DNA of 34,308 nt. Origin: an uncultured Planctomycetaceae bacterium (GTDB lineage Bacteria; Planctomycetota; Planctomycetia; Planctomycetales; Planctomycetaceae). Shown in pieces: positions 7,795 through 16,011 of the stretch. Every line of letters starts with the position of its first letter. Position 1 is the stretch's first letter. The DNA is taken from the NCBI GenBank assembly GCA_903858815.1, contig CAIOKE010000048.1, positions 1-34,308 of the forward strand. Reading direction: 5' to 3'. Position numbers and translations under genes: made by a program. Below the pieces are notes generated by a model. That model searched no databases. It had not been told where the DNA came from and saw only the letters and a list, made by a program, of their open reading frames with translations.

Positions 7795-9717
7795 ATGCGG
7801 TTTCCCCTGAATCGTGCTGTTTCCTTCGTTCTTCGGGCTATCCCTTGCTGTCTGTTGCTGCTGCCGGCATCGCAGGCCAGCGCTGATGAGATCTCAGCGG
7901 ACGAAGCGAAGCTTCAGGCCGAGGCCCGCGGGGTTTTCAAGCAGCAGGTAACACCGTTCATACGGAAATACTGCACCGGGTGTCACGGCAGCCGTCCAGA
8001 GGCGGGCATTAATCTGGATTCTGCACTGCAGGACCCTTCCGCCACGTCTTCGTTTCTGCATTTTCAGAAAGCTGCATCCAGCGTGAAGGTGCACGACATG
8101 CCACCCGAGCATGCGGACAAGCAGCCTTCGGACGAGGAGCGTCAGCAATTCCTTGAGGCGATCCGCTGCCTCAAATACATGGCTCCTCGCGATCCAGGCC
8201 CATTCGTCATCCGACGTCTCAGCAGGATCGAATACGGCAGGACTCTCCGTGTTCTGTACGGCGTTGATGAATCGATCACTGCCGGTCTTCCTGATGAAGT
8301 TCCGGGGGAGGGCTATCTGAATTCGATCTCGCCGATGCAGTCTGAACTGTACCTGGAAATAGCCAATCGCGTTGTCAATCAGGTGCTTCCTCCGGAATGC
8401 CGCAAGCAGACTCGACGGCCACATCCAGTTCTTGGCCGAGTACCCGGGCGTCGGGATGATCCCAGAGCCATGGCGCGGGGTGTCGCCAGAAATCTTGCGC
8501 GGGGTGCCTACCGGCGACCGGCGACAGATGCTGAGATTGATGTGCTGGTGGGTATTTTTGATCTGGGTCGGCAGAATGGGCTGAGCTACACAGAGTCTTT
8601 GATCCTGATGTGGAAAGGTATTCTGGTCTCACCTCAGTTTCTTTTCATTACCCCGGCGACGCCGCTTGCATCGACCGGCACGATTGCTCCGCTGGATGAC
8701 TACCAATTGGCATCGCGGTTGTCCTATCTGCTCTGGTCTGAGCCGCCGGATGCCGTCTTGTCCGGATTGGCGGACCGTGGACAGTTGCAGCAGCCTGAGG
8801 TATTCAGGGCGCAGGTGCAGCGTTTGTTGTCTGATACCCGGTTGAGCGCCCTGTTTGACGGTTTTGGTGCACAGTGGCTGGGATTGAGCGGGTTGAAGGA
8901 CCAGGTATTTGATCCACAGGTGTATCCTCAGATGACTCCCACACTTCGTCAAGCAATGCTTGATGAAGCAAGACTGTTTTTCCTCAGTGTGGTGCAGGAG
9001 AATCAGACGGTTTTTCAATTCGTTGACAGTGACTACACCTTCGTCAATCAGTCTTTGGCCGAAATCTATGGCCTGTCGCAGCCTGTCTCTGGTTCAGCGA
9101 TGCGTCGTGTAAAACTGCAGGACCCCAACCGAGGCGGGGTGCTGGGCATGCCAGCAGTACTGGCCAGCACTTCGTTTTCCACTCGCACAAGCCCGGTGCG
9201 TCGTGGTGTCTGGGTACTGGAACAGATTCTTGGAGAGCGAGTTCCGCCTCCGCCTCCTGATGTGCCCCAGCTGCAGGCTCAGGATCAAACCAGCCGAAAA
9301 GATCTGACGCTGCGTGAGTTGACGCAATTGCATCAGTCTCAGGCGTCATGCACAAACTGCCACAAAGTGCTTGATCCAATTGGGTTTGGTCTTGAGAACT
9401 TTGACGGCATTGGACGCTGGCGTCAGACGGACGCGTCGGGAGTGCTCATTGATTCAGCCGGGGTCCTGCCAACCGGCCAGTCCTTTTCGACTCCGGCCCA
9501 GCTCAAGCAAGTGTTGTCCAGTCGTCGTGACGATATTGCTCGCAACGTGATTGAGCGATTGACTGCTTATGCCGTCGGCCGTCCCCTTGAAGGCTATGAC
9601 GAATTAGTGATTGATCGTCTGATGGAAAAGATCGGCAAAGATGGTTACCGAATGCGGACGATGATCACGGAGATCGTGTGCAGTGACTTATTCACTTATC
9701 GGCGGGTTCAGCAGTAG
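7795..9717 (+). CDS. DUF1592/DUF1588/DUF1585 planctomycete cytochrome c-like protein
   Basis: An exported 640-residue protein with a Sec signal peptide ending near SQASADE. Order of parts: a cytochrome c motif CTGCH at residues 60-64 (haem attachment expected); a DUF1587 segment at about 135-200 ([17 protein letters not shown]); DUF1595 at about 225-290 ([20 protein letters not shown]); DUF1592 from 300 ([20 protein letters not shown]); DUF1588 from 445 ([20 protein letters not shown]); a second CxxCH at 519-523 ([20 protein letters not shown]); and C-terminal DUF1585. The spacer between DUF1587 and DUF1595 is short compared with the roughly 800-residue family members I recall. Starts GTG 7792 and ATG 7795 are adjacent and ATG was chosen. 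It is followed after 12 bases by the DUF1552 gene, its usual partner. The pair is presumed to act in the periplasm; the reaction is unknown. Confidence 0.92.
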   Translation: MRFPLNRAVSFVLRAIPCCLLLLPASQASADEISADEAKLQAEARGVFKQQVTPFIRKYCTGCHGSRPEAGINLDSALQDPSATSSFLHFQKAASSVKVHDMPPEHADKQPSDEERQQFLEAIRCLKYMAPRDPGPFVIRRLSRIEYGRTLRVLYGVDESITAGLPDEVPGEGYLNSISPMQSELYLEIANRVVNQVLPPECRKQTRRPHPVLGRVPGRRDDPRAMARGVARNLARGAYRRPATDAEIDVLVGIFDLGRQNGLSYTESLILMWKGILVSPQFLFITPATPLASTGTIAPLDDYQLASRLSYLLWSEPPDAVLSGLADRGQLQQPEVFRAQVQRLLSDTRLSALFDGFGAQWLGLSGLKDQVFDPQVYPQMTPTLRQAMLDEARLFFLSVVQENQTVFQFVDSDYTFVNQSLAEIYGLSQPVSGSAMRRVKLQDPNRGGVLGMPAVLASTSFSTRTSPVRRGVWVLEQILGERVPPPPPDVPQLQAQDQTSRKDLTLRELTQLHQSQASCTNCHKVLDPIGFGLENFDGIGRWRQTDASGVLIDSAGVLPTGQSFSTPAQLKQVLSSRRDDIARNVIERLTAYAVGRPLEGYDELVIDRLMEKIGKDGYRMRTMITEIVCSDLFTYRRVQQ

Positions 9718-9720
9718 GAG
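9716..9720 (+). promoter_or_regulatory. Shine-Dalgarno AGGAG of the DUF1552 gene, overlapping the upstream stop
   Basis: AGGAG overlaps the TAG stop of the DUF1592 gene and sits nine bases before the ATG at 9730, or six before a GTG at 9727. The overlap implies translation of the second gene from the same messenger as the first. Confidence 0.65.
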
Positions 9721-9729
9721 ATTTCTGTG

Positions 9730-11103
9730 ATGGGTCAAAGTGCACTGATTGCTCGTCGCTCGGTTTTGCGTGGAGCTGGTGTTGCATTGGGGCTGCCATG
9801 GCTTTCGTCATCTGCGTCTGCAGCCAGTGCGTTGCCCTCCAGACCTCCTGTACGGCTGGGATTCATGTATATGCCTCACGGGGTGATCATGGACCAGTTC
9901 TGGCCAAAGTCGGCCAGCGAGTTTCTGACTTCGCCACCACCTGCTCTGCAGTCATTGCAGCCGATTCTTGATCAATGTCTGATGATCAAGGGCATATCCG
10001 GGGTGCCGATTTCTCCATTTAATGGGGCCCCACACGCGCTGGAGCTATCAACATGGCTGACGGCAACGCTGCCCGATGCAGACACTCGTGGTCGCGTCAA
10101 TATTGCGATCTCGGCTGATCAGATCATGGCAAACTACGTCGGACCACAGACATTGTTGCCATCATTGGAACTGGCGACGATGCCACAGACCTGGAAGGAG
10201 AACCAGGAAGGGCTGCACGAAGCGTATTATTCCCACTGCAGTTACCGGTCTCCGACGCAGCCTGTTCCTGCAGAAATCGATCCACGGAATGTGCTGAATC
10301 GACTGTTTGGACGCCGTGACAATCCTGGTCAGATGGTTCGAGCGAATCCCCTGGATCGCCAGATGCTTGATCGAGTCCTTGGGGGGGCTCGCGATCTCCG
10401 TCGCACTCTGGGACGCAACGATCAAATGAAACTGGATGAGTATCTTGACAGTGTGCGCGCTGTGGAACGGCGGGTGGCGGCAATCGAATCGCGGCAGCAG
10501 GCGGCTGCACAGGAAAAATCCGGACGGCGCAAAGACAGTTCAACGGCTGCAGCCCCGATTGAAATCCGCATTCCTGAAGGTGACAAACGAAGTGAGTATA
10601 TGCAGGTCATGTGCGACCTGACTGTGCTGGCTTTCCAGACAGACACCACGCGAGTCAGCACGTACATTGGATCAACCCCGAATGGCGTTTCCTATCCGGA
10701 ACTTGGTTTCACGAATCAGCATCATTCCCAGACGCACCATGAAAATCGTGAAGAGATGGTCAGTAAGGTGGCCGCCATCACGAAGTTCAACATCGATCAA
10801 TTTGCCTATATGGTAAAGAAAATGGCAGGACTGCCGGAAGGTGATGGCACGCTGCTGGACAACTGCATCATGCTGTGGGGGTCGGGGTTGGAGGACGGAA
10901 ACCGTCATACACGACAGAATCTTCCCTTTATCATCGCTGGTCGCGGCGGCGGAACACTGAATACAGGACGCTTCCTGTCAGATGTCAGTGGAAATCAGGG
11001 CGACCTGCTGACAACTCTGTTGTCATGTGCGGGAGTTCCCCTGGACCGTCCCATCGGGATTGCCACGAAAGAAATTTCCGAGATGCGCGTTGCGGGGAAA
11101 TAA
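9730..11103 (+). CDS. DUF1552 family protein, Tat-exported
   Basis: A 457-residue protein of the planctomycete DUF1552 family. The N-terminus [20 protein letters not shown] contains a twin-arginine motif followed by a hydrophobic stretch ending in SSASAASA, so it is likely exported folded. Family signatures visible are [18 protein letters not shown] near the mature start, the helical [20 protein letters not shown], and the C-terminal [20 protein letters not shown], which resembles the metal-binding DGN/H end of alkaline-phosphatase-like folds as also seen in DUF1501. The AGGAG before the start and the 12-base gap show co-expression with the DUF1592 protein. Its chemistry is not established; a hydrolase-like fold is inference. 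GTG at 9727 is an alternative start. Confidence 0.9.
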   Translation: MGQSALIARRSVLRGAGVALGLPWLSSSASAASALPSRPPVRLGFMYMPHGVIMDQFWPKSASEFLTSPPPALQSLQPILDQCLMIKGISGVPISPFNGAPHALELSTWLTATLPDADTRGRVNIAISADQIMANYVGPQTLLPSLELATMPQTWKENQEGLHEAYYSHCSYRSPTQPVPAEIDPRNVLNRLFGRRDNPGQMVRANPLDRQMLDRVLGGARDLRRTLGRNDQMKLDEYLDSVRAVERRVAAIESRQQAAAQEKSGRRKDSSTAAAPIEIRIPEGDKRSEYMQVMCDLTVLAFQTDTTRVSTYIGSTPNGVSYPELGFTNQHHSQTHHENREEMVSKVAAITKFNIDQFAYMVKKMAGLPEGDGTLLDNCIMLWGSGLEDGNRHTRQNLPFIIAGRGGGTLNTGRFLSDVSGNQGDLLTTLLSCAGVPLDRPIGIATKEISEMRVAGK

Positions 11104-11660
11104 GACCGCCAGAGGCAGCATGGTTGATATTGGTCAGCCGGTGTCAGCCCAGCTTGCGGTGCTGGTTATCCTGCTGACCTTGCGGCAGCCTGACCTCGCA
11201 CCACAGTTTCAGGCGTCGCAATCGCGGGTTCACGCTGCCGTCCTTGCTGAACCTGCGTCTGCGCCTCTGTTTCAACACCGCTTCACAACTTGCAACGTTG
11301 CCGACCAAAAAGGCAGTTGCCATCGGCCCCTGCCCACTCGGCCCCTGCCGGTGTGCCCACAGTTCGCATCAATAAGCTCTTCCCACATGCTCCCTCCTTT
11401 GGCACGCAGGCCCCTTCCACAATCCAAAGAACCTCCTGAGGCAATCTATTCATTCCCCTCCCCTTCGGTGTGATGTGTACCCAACGGGGTGAAATCGGTG
11501 TGGTGCACGTCGGGTACGTTAGGGGAAGAGGGGAGTGGGGCCTGGGTTGGGACCCTCGAACGTAAGGTGGTTGGCGACAGGCAGGAAATGCACCAGACAG
11601 GGCATGACCAGCGAAAGCAGGAACCAAAACCCGCTTCGATTCGGATTTCGGGACAGGTGA
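11104..11660. other. Convergent intergenic region, no recognised gene
   Basis: About 555 bases lie between the converging DUF1552 gene and psd. The plus strand has a C-rich part (11300-11470) followed by a G-rich part (11510-11580). The frames are short and look non-coding. No clear hairpin-plus-T terminator is visible for either gene, although both should terminate here. Confidence 0.5.
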
Positions 11661-12551
11661 TCAGCGAGCAACAGCCATGTGATCACCCTGCCGAGCGTAG
11701 ACTTCTCGGTGCTGGCTGGATTGTTCCAGCAGGTCTGCGTCGAACTGCACTCGACCTCGCTCGAAAATGGTGATCGTTGATGACCCACCAAAGCGAAAAT
11801 ATCCTTTTTCATCGCCCTTCGCCGCGGTTTTTCCCGCTGCAAAGGTCTGACAGATCGTGCCAACGCAGGTTGCACCAATCTCCAGCAACAGGACTGTGCC
11901 CAGATGCGGAGTCTGCAGTTCCGTGATGCAACGTTTGTTCTGTGCAAGAATCCGAATGTTCTGCCGAAGTGCGACAGGGTTCACAGAAAACAGCGGTCCC
12001 TGGATCATTCGTGTGCCCTGCGGCGTTCCGTCCACCGGAAAGTGAAACCGATGGTAGTCTACAGGGCAGAGGCGTGACAGCAGCAAACTGCCACCAGCGT
12101 AGCGTTCGGTCAGCGCTGAGTTCTGCAGCAATTCGCCAAGGCTGAAGTTTTGCCCCTTTACAAACAATCCCTGAGAACGAGACAGGTCCGGAATGCACAG
12201 ATGACGCCCGTCCGCAGGAAACACCACAACTTTGGGATCCGGATTCACCGGGCGTGCATCGACCTTCAACTGTCGAAAAAAGAACTCATTGAATGTCTGA
12301 AACTGATCAGGGGCCATTCGAAACTCGCTGACGTCCAGCGCGTACTGCCGAATGAAAGGTGCAATCAGACGCTTCGACGCTGGTTGATCCATTCGCCAGC
12401 CATACCATCTGGAAAACAGCGCTCGCTTAACCAGCACGTGCAGCGAGACTCGGCCAGCGACTGTCCCATAGGCCCAGCGCAACGATCGCTCGCCGTAGAT
12501 CTTCTCAACGAGGTTCCTTTTCTGGTATCGATCGTAGTAAACGACGTCCAT
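11661..12551 (-). CDS. psd: Phosphatidylserine decarboxylase proenzyme
   Basis: It decarboxylates phosphatidylserine to phosphatidylethanolamine, the last step of PE synthesis, using a pyruvoyl group made by self-cleavage. In the 296-residue protein the essential elements are present: FPADGRH with Asp114, CPVDYHRFHFPVDG with His167/His170, and FRFGGSSTI with the Gly-Ser cleavage site (Gly256-Ser257) near the C-terminus, which yields a large beta and a small alpha chain. The length fits the family. The start was placed at 12551 (MDVVYYDRYQKRNLVEKIYG), because this is the usual N-terminal region; the 26 codons open upstream look unrelated. It is the last gene of a minus-strand lipid operon behind a desaturase and a hydroxylase-family gene. 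The GGSS form of the cleavage motif differs from the LGST of E. coli but is found in other branches. Confidence 0.93.
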   Translation of the reverse strand: MDVVYYDRYQKRNLVEKIYGERSLRWAYGTVAGRVSLHVLVKRALFSRWYGWRMDQPASKRLIAPFIRQYALDVSEFRMAPDQFQTFNEFFFRQLKVDARPVNPDPKVVVFPADGRHLCIPDLSRSQGLFVKGQNFSLGELLQNSALTERYAGGSLLLSRLCPVDYHRFHFPVDGTPQGTRMIQGPLFSVNPVALRQNIRILAQNKRCITELQTPHLGTVLLLEIGATCVGTICQTFAAGKTAAKGDEKGYFRFGGSSTITIFERGRVQFDADLLEQSSQHREVYARQGDHMAVAR

Positions 12552-12663
12552 GCTGCTTTCACAGGTCAAATTGAACAGGTTGCAAACAATCTGGCGAACA
12601 GGATTGTGCCCGGGTTTCGCATTGCACACATTTCAGCCTGAAAGACCATCGTTCGTCAATTCG

Positions 12664-13893
12664 TCAGGTTGAGGAACTGGTGGGATTCTGCTTTCGGAAT
12701 GACAACAGCTTCCGGAAAGGATACAGGAACTGGCTCAACCAACCGCTGGGCACATCACGTGATCCACAAAGTCCATACTCTGCCGGCCACCGTCCGGGCA
12801 TATACCACGTCCCGAACAGTCGATCCCAGATCGGAGTGTGCACGCAAAAATTCTTATTGATGGCCTCCGGTTCAGCCGCATGATGCCAGTGATGAAAACA
12901 GGGTGTTGCAATCCAGCGCTGAACCGCGGCAAACTGCCAATGCACGTTCGCATGAATAAATGTTGCCTGGATCACAACAATAACCACGTAAACTGCAATT
13001 GCCGGTTCGGAAAAGCCAAGTACGAACAACGGCAGATAGGTCAGGCTGCGTGTGGCCACGGCATCGACAAGGTGCAGACGTGAACCAGCAAGCCAGTCCA
13101 TTGCTTCTGCAGAGTGATGAACAGCATGGAATTTCCAGAGCAGCGGAATCTGATGAAACGCGCGGTGTACCCAGTACTGAGTCAGATCAGCAACCAGCAG
13201 GCACAGGACGGCCTGCAGGACAATCGGCAGGCTTGAAAGACTGTTGACCACGGCAGGGACGCGTGCCCAATCGAACAGAGTGATTGCAGGCTTCATCGTC
13301 AGCATCCCAAGCACCTGAACCAGGATGGAATTGAGGAAGAAGTACGACAGATCCGTGGTCCACTCTCTGCGGAACGTCGGTTGCCGAGGATGCAGAGCGA
13401 AGAATCGTTCAGTTGGAATGTAAACGGCCGAGTAGAGCATCAGGTTCAGCACAAACCAGTCGAGGCCCAGCCACGTATTCTGGATGTCACCACCGATCGA
13501 CACGGTGGAACCGCCCAGTGCAGCGGCCAGTAAAACAGCACCAATTCCCACAATCCCAAAGACCTTGTTCCGCCGCAGGCAGAGACTGATTGTTCCGAAA
13601 AGAAAAGACAAAACCAGCAGAATGTGAAGCAGTGCGCGAATCAGATCGACCGGATAATGCCCACGCAGCTGCACCACCGTCAAACCAGGAAAGCGAAAGC
13701 AGATGACAGCGCCAAACGCAGCGATACCCAGCACCGCCGAGATGATTCCACTGATCCAACCGCGTCCAAAAACTGTCGGCTCATGCGTCTCCAGGGCGAG
13801 CCGCGGGAAATCATCCGAGCTGGAATCTGCTGACTGTGGCATATCACCAGTCAGTGCAGGATCGGAATCGCTTGAGCTGTGATGCATAGTCAC
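12664..13893 (-). CDS. Fatty acid hydroxylase/sterol desaturase superfamily membrane protein
   Basis: A 409-residue integral membrane di-iron oxygenase candidate of the fatty-acid-hydroxylase superfamily, which includes sterol desaturases, lipid hydroxylases and alkylglycerol monooxygenase. The diagnostic histidine clusters are complete: H243RAFH247, H256AVHH260, H314ANVH318 and H334HWHH338. They lie after some six hydrophobic segments (for example ISAVLGIAAFGAVICF and LIRALLHILLVLSFLF). The first 40 residues are acidic and Ser-rich and probably cytoplasmic. The GTG at 13893 overlaps the stop of the upstream desaturase gene as GTGA, implying translational coupling; an ATG at 13887 is the alternative. 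The substrate cannot be read from sequence, but the position between a CarF-like desaturase and psd argues for a phospholipid or ether lipid. Confidence 0.9.
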   Translation of the reverse strand: MTMHHSSSDSDPALTGDMPQSADSSSDDFPRLALETHEPTVFGRGWISGIISAVLGIAAFGAVICFRFPGLTVVQLRGHYPVDLIRALLHILLVLSFLFGTISLCLRRNKVFGIVGIGAVLLAAALGGSTVSIGGDIQNTWLGLDWFVLNLMLYSAVYIPTERFFALHPRQPTFRREWTTDLSYFFLNSILVQVLGMLTMKPAITLFDWARVPAVVNSLSSLPIVLQAVLCLLVADLTQYWVHRAFHQIPLLWKFHAVHHSAEAMDWLAGSRLHLVDAVATRSLTYLPLFVLGFSEPAIAVYVVIVVIQATFIHANVHWQFAAVQRWIATPCFHHWHHAAEPEAINKNFCVHTPIWDRLFGTWYMPGRWPAEYGLCGSRDVPSGWLSQFLYPFRKLLSFRKQNPTSSST

Positions 13894-14639
13894 GACTGTT
13901 TCCCGCTGATGGACCGACCAAACTGATGCTCATCTGACCTTGCCTGCAGCCCCGTCACATGCGTAATCAGCCGTTCAAACCGCCTGAAGAACTGAATTGC
14001 CTGCAATGGTCGGTTACACCAACCAGTGGTGATGCAGTAGTTGGCGATCCAGGGCGGATTATGATGCCGCTGGTGGGCCGAATGGCTGAGAATTATCCCG
14101 AAATTCTGCAGATAACGAACCAGCAACGGCGCACGCCCCATATGCGCCCATTGATGGATCTGATTTGTCAGCATCCCGATTGAGGAACTTGACGTCAGAA
14201 AGAGTGCTGCCGTGTACGAAAATGGAGTTTTCAGGGGCATGAAGCAGCAAATCAGAAGGAACGGGATCGCCAGAAATGCAACATCGCCATTGGTGTCGAT
14301 GAATCTTCGCTGCAGAAAATCGCCTGGATTGATGTGATGAACTCGAAACGGATGCAGTAGTCGCTTGCCCAGAATGGGCATCGACTCACTGCCCCACGTA
14401 TCTGCAAACCAGTGAATAAGACCTGAAACGAAGTCAGCAAACAGCATTCCAGCGGGAATCGCCGTCAGCAGAGGCAACGAAAACTGATCGGGATGTTCAG
14501 TCAACCGCCAGATGGCCCCGACCGCCACCAGGAAGGCCGTGGCACAGGATGTGGCGTAGAACAATCTGGTCTCAACTGGAATGGGTAAATGCCCCGGCAG
14601 GACGGGAGCAGTACCTTCCTGTTGTCTGCCTGGTTCCAT
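13890..14639 (-). CDS. CarF/TMEM189-family lipid desaturase (plasmanylethanolamine desaturase-like)
   Basis: A 249-residue membrane protein of the lipid-desaturase family containing animal TMEM189/PEDS1, bacterial CarF (both make the vinyl-ether bond of plasmalogens) and plant FAD4. Signatures: FADFVSGLIHWFADTWGS (residues 67-84), HPFRVHHINP (96-105), FIDTNGD (113-119), NQIHQWAH (159-166), LSHSAHQRHH (184-193) and YCITTGWCNRPL (201-212). These supply the histidines for a di-iron site. Hydrophobic segments lie at about 26-45, 55-77, 120-135 and 140-157. At the position where TMEM189 and CarF have RHDF, this protein has QRRF, which recalls FAD4. The start was placed at ATG 14639; a TTG at 14690 would add 17 residues of no evident homology. 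It is the first gene of the operon with the hydroxylase-family gene and psd. Confidence 0.88.
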   Translation of the reverse strand: MEPGRQQEGTAPVLPGHLPIPVETRLFYATSCATAFLVAVGAIWRLTEHPDQFSLPLLTAIPAGMLFADFVSGLIHWFADTWGSESMPILGKRLLHPFRVHHINPGDFLQRRFIDTNGDVAFLAIPFLLICCFMPLKTPFSYTAALFLTSSSSIGMLTNQIHQWAHMGRAPLLVRYLQNFGIILSHSAHQRHHNPPWIANYCITTGWCNRPLQAIQFFRRFERLITHVTGLQARSDEHQFGRSISGKQS

Positions 14640-14919
14640 CGATCCATCCGGTGAAACTGTCGGTGCCCCCAAACCTACGTCGAGTACCAATTGTAGCGAG
14701 TGGGAAGATCATGAGTACATCCCGACTGCAAGTTTCGACGCAACGAACCAAAGTCAGCAGCAGCCACAAAAACCTGAGCAGAATGCGTGATATCCCCGCC
14801 CGCTTCAGTTCTAATAGTCCCATGAGAACCGAAGCATCGGTTGGCTCGTCGTCGTGCGAGCCTGCGGAAGTTGCCAACATCGAAGCTTTTATCACAACCC
14901 AGCGTTTTGAGAATCCCGC

Positions 14920-15393
14920 ATGTCGATCGACATCAGACCTTATCGAGGGGAAGATCTGGAAATCCTGCGGGTATTGACCGTTGCGGCATTCGACGGAGTG
15001 ACTCTTGAACAGAACGTCGAACACGCACTCGGAATTCTTGCGGGGCATGATTGGCGGTGGCGCAAGGCGCGTCACATCGATGATGATGCGACACTCTTCC
15101 CGAGTGGTATCTTTGTGGCGGAACATGACGGCATGGTCATCGGCTACATTTCCACTCGAATCGATCGTGAGTCCGGTAAAGGTCGGATCCCCAATCTTTT
15201 AGTCTCAGCAGAGTTTCGCGGACATGGCCTCGGCCGTCGTTTGATCGAGCATGCTCTACAGTATTTCCGCGGTGCGGGCCTCGAGTGGGCCGCCATCGAG
15301 ACGATGGAGCAAAACGAGGTGGGCAATCACCTGTATCGTTCCTGCGGCTTCGAGGAGGTTGCTCGCCAGATCCATTTTGCGAGGCGTCTGTAA
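14920..15393 (+). CDS. GNAT family N-acetyltransferase
   Basis: A 157-residue cytoplasmic protein covering one GNAT domain. The start SIDIRPYRGEDLEILRVLTV is the typical first strand and helix. IFVAEHDGMVIGYIS is the strand 2-3 hairpin. The acetyl-CoA pyrophosphate loop is LLVSAEFRGHGLGRRLIEHA (R-G-H-G-L-G). IETMEQNEVGNHLYRSCGFE is the C-terminal N-x2-LYxxxGF motif. The acceptor, whether protein or small molecule, is not predictable. It diverges from the lipid operon across a 280-base gap and converges on the small membrane protein gene, with 22 bases between the stops. Nothing indicates a functional tie to either neighbour. Confidence 0.92.
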   Translation: MSIDIRPYRGEDLEILRVLTVAAFDGVTLEQNVEHALGILAGHDWRWRKARHIDDDATLFPSGIFVAEHDGMVIGYISTRIDRESGKGRIPNLLVSAEFRGHGLGRRLIEHALQYFRGAGLEWAAIETMEQNEVGNHLYRSCGFEEVARQIHFARRL

Positions 15394-15415
15394 ACGCCTG
15401 CAATCTCCGTGGTAC

Positions 15416-15856
15416 TCACAGCTCACTCACCACCTGATTCGACCCTTGCTCTGCCCGGTGGCTTCTCAGGTGCAGGGCAACCATTAGTGTGCAATAGATC
15501 GCAATAAATGCCGTCTGCAGCCAATATGGGGCGGTGGACCGACCGTCCAGCACGTCTGCCAGTGCATCAGAAAGATTGACGGCACTCAGCCCCAGTACGG
15601 TAACAACGAGTGCCGTAAGAGCAGCCGGCACAGCAGCTCGATCGCGTGCCGCGTTCACGAACAGGCAAACGTACGAGACCACTGCAAAGGAAATGATTTT
15701 GTCCTGATATGCGTGAAATGGTACATCGTAGTAGATAAACAGGAGCGGGTACTTCAGCCCAAAGAAATGAGCCACTGACATGCAACAGAAATAGGCAACG
15801 CCAATCCAGAGCAGGATTCGCAGTGCCATCTGAGGCGTCTTGATGTAACCAGACAT
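15416..15856 (-). CDS. Small multi-pass membrane protein of unknown function
   Basis: A 146-residue protein I do not recognise. Four hydrophobic segments are visible: LRILLWIGVAYFCCMSVAHF (about 12-31), IISFAVVSYVCLFV (54-67), AALTALVVTVLGLSAVNL (78-95) and TAFIAIYCTLMVALHL (114-129). Between the first and second is a conserved-looking loop FGLKYPLLFIYYDVPFHAYQ. The start was set at the ATG at 15856 (MSGYIKTPQM) rather than ten codons upstream, because the extra residues add nothing and the first helix then begins at a normal distance. It is followed convergently by the GNAT gene and lies 155 bases from the divergent AlkD-like gene. Confidence 0.75.
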   Translation of the reverse strand: MSGYIKTPQMALRILLWIGVAYFCCMSVAHFFGLKYPLLFIYYDVPFHAYQDKIISFAVVSYVCLFVNAARDRAAVPAALTALVVTVLGLSAVNLSDALADVLDGRSTAPYWLQTAFIAIYCTLMVALHLRSHRAEQGSNQVVSEL

Positions 15857-16011
15857 GCTTGCTTTCCGCGTGGTGCAGGTGATCAAAAAAACGTGTGGGG
15901 TTCACTGAGAGATTTGCCCGGCCCCTGCCACTATGACTTGCCGAAGTGACCGGGGCGCGGGATGATAATAGAGCCTGCGGACGTCCACCGACTTTTTTGC
16001 GTGAAAATTCA

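Noticed and set aside
14572-15126. 184-codon minus-strand frame upstream of the desaturase
   Set aside because: It overlaps the start of the GNAT gene antisense and the desaturase N-terminus in another frame; the translation has no motif.
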